A DNA stretch of 64,000 nucleotides, from contig JAJKFL010000011.1 in NCBI GenBank assembly GCA_021186555.1, forward strand, positions 10,316,001-10,380,000, read 5' to 3'. The position numbers and the translations under genes were made by a program. The notes beneath the pieces are model-generated. The model had not been told where the DNA came from and did no database searches. It worked only from the letters and a program-made list of their open reading frames with translations. Shown here piece after piece: positions 58,721-64,000 of the stretch (positions within the stretch are counted from its first letter, which is position 1; every line of letters begins with the position of its first letter). This DNA comes from Reticulitermes speratus. Lineage: Eukaryota; Arthropoda; Insecta; Blattodea; Rhinotermitidae.

Positions 58721-61536
58721 GACCTGTACAGCATATGGTGATTTAGTGGACGTCAGGTGCATAAGTTCTCACACATTATGGACTGAGGTAACCTTACCGG
58801 GATTCCAATTCATTCATGAAGTACATGCTTACATGAGGTATGTGCTTAAGAACTCAGCACTTGAAGATTCTGAAGATAACAAGTCTACCAATGTACCAGT
58901 ACTGTAAGCTGGTGTCAGTAAGGTCATGCCAGTCACTGTGAACAACACAATTCAGCGCCATGACTGAACATGATTAAGTCTGCACCCAAACATCAATTCA
59001 TCATGCACTTTGTAAAACATGCAATTTAATTATATTCCTCCCATTATAAATACCATCAAAATACTAGATTCAAGCAAGTCAATCACATGACTAAAACTGT
59101 ACACCACATTTCAAAGATGAATATCCATGAACAGCAAACAAATCCTACACCAACAATCAGAATTACACACCTGAAACTAGGTGCACGTATAATAAGCCAG
59201 AATACAGGTAAGCTGAAAATTACAGGTAAAATGGTTCTGAATCCAAAAGCAAGTTTTGGACATCCAAGTATATTTTGTTGCCTTCTCTTCAACAGAAAAT
59301 GTGAGACAAAATTGTTAAAAAGACACAAAAGGCCTAACAAAAATGAGCCTGTTCCAGAAAACAAGCACAAAAAGTCTTAATTTCCAGTGTAAGCAACAGG
59401 TTACTCAAAACATCTGCCCAGGATATTTTATTCATAATCCATGCAGGACAGAAAAATTTAAAAGAAAAAATCTCTTTTCTGCCTACTAGTCCCAAACAGT
59501 GTCACTGTTAAATTAGGAATACTAACCACATACTGGCCTCTATGACGAGCTGATAAACTGTTCAGAGGAATCAGACAAAATGTGTGTTTAACTGTATGAT
59601 CTAGAAACATCAACAATAAGGCGGCCTAGGCCCACTTTGAGCTGTTGTGCCACAGAAAAAAAAGTATAACCTAGAATAAATTCCCAAAAAGAATCCAATT
59701 GTTAAATCTTGGCCCAAGAGTATAATAAACACAAATGCTTAATGCCCAAAGTTATTTCAAGAAATTAATATGTTTAATAAGCAAACTATAATTAAAACAA
59801 ATATGAATATGATTTCAAGTTCATTCTGACCTGTAAATAAACAACACTTAAAAGAAAAATGTTTCATTTTCAGCAACATGCAGGAGTAGAAGAAAATGTG
59901 TCCAAAATATGTGACTCACGAAATGCAGTGACATTTTATATCAGTAGCAACGGATGAAAAGTGTTGGCGAAAGGACGCACATACACATTTTCTACCTGGA
60001 ACTCGCATTTCAAGATACAGCACATCTAACTTTAATGGTAAATAAGTAGAGAACTAAGCAAACTTAGTATATGAGCCCAATACTATTTTACCAAACAACA
60101 ACAGTCAATTAATTAAACATCAGATATTACTTAGAAGTTGCTCAATACCTCTTGCTAAAGGGTGATAAAATGTTCCAGCACTTCCAAGAGAAAAAAACAT
60201 GCTACCTCCCTACTACATATTCACTCAATAAGACTGCATGACCTCATGACTACCTCAACAATCTAATACATAAATAGGGTAAACAATACGAGACACCGTT
60301 GTTACAGTCACCCATATCCTACAGGTGTGGGTATTTAAATTCTTACACATGGTTTATGAAAAATGTATTTGGACAGAAAAAATATAAAATTATGAAAAAA
60401 TTGCATTTTGTGGAAAACAGAACAGATTATGTAACAAGCCTTAAAAAACGCAGTAAACGACCCTGTTGCCTTGTTGGGAAGTATGCAGACATTAGTAAGA
60501 CAGTACAGAAACAAGGTAGTTAAGATAGAATGCAACATGGAAACCAACACCCTTATTTTCAATAGTCATGTATGAAGACAGCAATAAAGTTATAGTGTTT
60601 CCTGCATAAAAGGTTCCCAACAAACCAGTGAAAACAAACTGCTTACAGAGAAAAACTAATTGAAAGGGAAATGTAAGACCAGATTCATTTTTTGGATCCA
60701 ATTTTGAATATTGACCCCAAACAATTATTTTACAATATTTCAATTAAAAATCTCACAAACATATTTTATCAAGCAACTTGGATATACAGTTACTTTAGTG
60801 CTAAATAAAAATTCATGAAACCTATAAACCGTAATGGACCACCTAAACATGTGATTCTGAAGTCATCTGTTGTTGGCACAGGTGCACTTCATTCACCTCA
60901 CTCATGTCCCACATCTAAGGTTCTCAAATGCTCATTAAGTCCCAGCATATTACCATCTACTGCAACAAAATCTTCGAAACTACACATGAAGTTCAAACCT
61001 TCTGGCACCATTTCTATAATACACTTCAGTTAGTGGAAAAAGGTAAGAAACATATGTATAACATAACATTGAGGCACACTCTGATCTTTGCATCCTGGTC
61101 CCCTCTCAGATGGTCATACCATTTATTCCTCCACTGCAGCCACACTTTTTGATGATGATGTTCGCAAATGTACATATATTACAGAAAGTTACTATTTATC
61201 TAGGTCCATACTATCTCTTTGAATAACTTATTATTTATATGTCTATGCTCATTTAATCCGTTGAATTTATCAATCATACACGATCACAAATCTTTGCCCA
61301 ATCAAAGTATTTTGTTAATGACTGACTTGCAAACCACATTTCATATATGATTTGTAGGCACACTCATAATCTATCTCAGCATGAGTTTTACAGACATAAT
61401 ATTAAGTATGACAATATTTTTGCTTTCATTAATTACGCATCATGTACATCATACCAAGGAAAATAATGAGAACTGCACAGGAATGTGACATAACACAAAC
61501 ACTACATTATTACATCACACCACTATATATATAATA
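58721..61536. other. Anonymous DNA
   Basis: No exon supported. The 59087-59380 plus-strand frame is basic (ends ENKHKKS) but has no recognisable motif. Confidence 0.3.
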
Positions 61537-61538
61537 TA

Positions 61539-61688
61539 CAGTAGAACCCTGTTAAGAAGTCTTTCAAGGGACCAGAGGATTAGGGACTTCTTAAAGAGGC
61601 AAGCTTATTAAAAGCAATAGGATTTCGGATCTTTAAAAATCAGACAGGGGAAAACTTCTTATTCGGGGACTTCTTATCCGGGTTCTAC

Positions 61689-61690
<2 letters not shown>
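61539..61690. mobile_element. Tigger/pogo-type MITE, copy 2 (inverted relative to copy 1)
   Basis: 152 bp from cagtagaaccctgttaagaa to cgggttctactg. Its left half is the inverse of the right half of the 25758-25932 copy, through gtctttcaagggaccagagga. The left flank is TA. The right flank runs into a (TG)n(TA)n tract, so the second TA is obscured. Confidence 0.8.

Positions 61691-61721
<31 letters not shown>
61691..61721 (+). repeat. (TG)n(TA)n microsatellite at the MITE edge
   Basis: Starts immediately after the terminal CTG of the MITE. Confidence 0.9.
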
Positions 61722-61756
61722 GGATCAATTATTGCTTTGGCCCCTCCAGCTCTGAC

Positions 61757-61950
61757 AAAATGTGTGTTTTGATTCCCTCTACAACTTTTCACTGAAACAT
61801 TTCACAACCCAAGAAGCACTCAGTAAGATCATGCAAAGTGCCTGTTATTTTTGTCCAGTTTTAACAACCTTGAACTTCCAAGATCAATTTTAGGAACCCC
61901 CCCTCAATATAAAACTTCACAAAAATCCATCCAGTGGGAGCACGTTCCAT
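61757..61950 (+). repeat. Dispersed repeat, copy B (partner at 34656)
   Basis: Aligns with 34656-34800. It extends further right into aaaaatccatccagtgggag and gcagacagatggacaaaaag, reminiscent of insect LINE 3' ends that carry a short gacagac-type tail. Confidence 0.55.
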
Positions 61951-64000
61951 GCAGACAGATGGACAAAAAGCTAATTACTATGTTAAGTCACTTTTCTTAA
62001 ATTTGCTAAAACAAATAAGAACAGTTGATAGGTCCATACAAGCAATGATGTGGTCCACAGTAGATCATTGAATATGGTACAGTCTGACCATCAAAAAATG
62101 GATAATGATTTCAGAGGCTTTTAAACCTATTAATCCCATAGTTTGTTTCACTGAAGTCATTCATATGTTCAATTCATGTTCTTCTGTGTGCTTCCTACAG
62201 ACATCATGGCTGACGGTATCTCCATGTCAGCATCTTGTAATTCGAATGCAACTCATGCAGTTTTTAAAATACCTTCAGAAGAATGTAGTGTGCAGAATAT
62301 GGCACTACCAACAGGATTTTTATAACTGGAGGTCCTTTATATGGCAGGATACAATGCCAAACACTAATGTCTTTCATTAACAATTGTCTTCATGCTACAG
62401 CATTAACTCAAGGTTCCACTGTAGCTAGCAACTTCTACAGTCAGACCTGTGTTGAAGAACTTTTGGGCACAAACATATGCCTGGTAACAGCACAGTACCA
62501 CTTAAAACCCCAAAAGACAACACGTCGAATTCAAATATGGCATGCTAGAATTGCCCGAAAATGTTAATATAAAACTTCTCCTGATGCAAAATCATTCCCA
62601 ACTTCAAACACAAAGAAAAATCTGTCTCAACAAAATGGATTCCCGTATAATCAGTGACCTTCCAATAATATATACATCATCAGTTACCTACATAGTACCT
62701 TTTGGTATTTTCACTTCTCAAGTGTAGAGTGTAACTACATACCCAGTAGTAAATATAATTACAATTAACAAAACCACAAAAAGGTTCTGAAATAAATTAC
62801 ATAGCACTGCCATAAAACATGTGACATTCCCTCGCCTGGCATTTCATGGTCCACCACAATAATATGCACCACACAAAAAAGGCACTTTATGAATCAAGAA
62901 CTATTCAGAATAACAAACTTCAATGAAAGAAACACAATACAACAGCTTCACTTAAAACATATGTCACAAGGTCAACTGTGACTAGCAACCATCTTAATGA
63001 CATGAACACCAACCTGTAACAAATTCAACAGTAATTCATAGCAAAACCAATGCCTCTTTCATTGAAAGAATGAGCAATCAATGATTCTCATTCTAATTAT
63101 GCCCTGGGTCACTTGTTCTTATTAGCACAAGTGCACAGTGTAATGGTTAGACACGCCAGTATCTGTAAACATAAAGTTCCTAACACCCATTAATTCCGTA
63201 TCTAGACACAATAAGCATACATTTTCTCAGGAGTCCCCTAACCCCAAGCCCTAAAAGCTCCCACCAATACAATAGTCATCCTCTGCATCAGTTATGCAAC
63301 CACTGCTGTCGAGGAGCCATTACCACCAAATCCATAATAATGGAGTAAAGACGTACCTTCCATTAAGAACATGTTGGCAGTTCTCCCTCCAAAGTCATAT
63401 ACGAAGTATAACCAAGTAATGACACACTGAAGCATCAGAAAGGGAAAATCTAGGCTGGTGTCTCAGGTTCATCAGTGGCACTTACATGTAAATTAATCCA
63501 AATACACCATTCAATTTCTGACAGCATACGAAGGAAATAGATATCGCCTGTTAATGCAAGACTCTACAAGTGCAGAATAGAAGTACATCACCCTTACATA
63601 TGAGGACCAAAAATTTTTAAAATCTATAAATCTGCTGTAAATGTTCCAACAGTAAACAAAGTTAGATACTATATCAACCCCTATGAATGACACCACTTCT
63701 AAGCCAATGGACATATTAGGGAAGAAGAAGAAGAAGAAGAAGGGTGGAGGGGGATAAGAGAGATTAAAAAAAAGCACAAAAACATCAGGTTACAAATGAG
63801 TGAATATGGTATATTATTTTCTGGGAAATCTGTATAACCAATCTCCCTTTGTAACACTGGGCACCCCTGTAAGAAAGATTAACGAGCCTTATTTTAAGAA
63901 ACAATAAGCTAAGATCAAAATTTGACAAATCATTTGCTGGTTTACGTTTTACATAAAATACACTAAATTACGAAGCACACGTGGGATCTTCCACCTACTC
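61951..64000. other. Anonymous DNA
   Basis: A (GAA)n microsatellite lies at 63721-63741. No exon or element recognised up to the end of the window. Confidence 0.35.

Noticed and set aside
59087-59380. 97-codon basic plus-strand frame
   Set aside because: No recognisable domain and no acceptor/donor pair. An overlapping minus-strand frame is equally long.
1-64000. Search for retroviral, LTR, Polinton or other capsid-bearing elements and for CRISPR arrays, rRNA or tRNA genes
   Set aside because: No protease, integrase, capsid or envelope motifs, no paired long terminal repeats and no spaced repeat array were seen. The tRNA-like heads belong to SINEs.

Overview
The window reads as nuclear DNA of an insect: AT-rich, intron-like and dense in transposon fossils, with only two short stretches I can tie to host genes. 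Several repeats (tRNA-headed SINEs, a craniofacial-development-protein-2-like LINE, many mariner lineages) look like those I remember from cockroaches and termites. Blattodea is therefore my best guess, but it is inference and not shown by any single sequence here.

Host genes. Both lie on the minus strand. At 2554-2907 is the first coding exon of a TMEM164 orthologue (5' UTR end, start codon, 107 codons). It has a good acceptor upstream and a GC-type donor downstream; its later exons are not seen and probably lie left of position 1. At 54384-54584 is a terminal coding exon with an RG-rich tail ending in SKRRRY, best explained as the last exon of a NonA/NONO (DBHS) RNA-binding protein. Its upstream exons would lie to the right, and I could not find them before 64000.

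Transposons, left to right: a hAT transposase C-terminus (1.3-1.6 kb); a mariner tail (3.3-3.7 kb); a Penelope-like piece with a 51-bp perfect inverted repeat and a hammerhead-like motif (3.86-4.12 kb); a pogo-like MITE (4.4-4.8 kb); and a Jockey-type LINE (about 8.5-13.6 kb) split by a deleted PIF/Harbinger element (about 8.86-9.92 kb). The LINE sits between two clusters of ATGGCGG-containing degenerate repeats. Further on are mariner and LINE tails (14.7-15.4 kb), a mariner relic (21.1-22.0 kb), a TA-flanked Tigger-type MITE (25.76-25.93 kb) whose inverted partner lies at 61.5 kb, and a full-span Tigger/TIGD1-like fossil (28.9-30.3 kb) abutting a mariner fossil (30.35-31.35 kb).

The right half holds a hAT MITE with a perfect 8-bp target duplication (36.04-36.56 kb), a LINE lacking its reverse transcriptase (37.6-39.4 kb), SINE copies at 40.4 and 46.3 kb, mixed Tc1/mariner relics (43.4-45.6 kb), and a middle-less pogo relic (48.3-48.7 kb). 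A complete-length mariner (51617-52916), a young internally deleted mariner (55791-56720) and another middle-less mariner (58.1-58.7 kb) follow.

I saw no CRISPR array, rRNA, convincing tRNA gene, or retrovirus/LTR/Polinton-type element. Everything not listed is anonymous AT-rich DNA with microsatellites. All family assignments are from reading translations by eye; no database search was possible.
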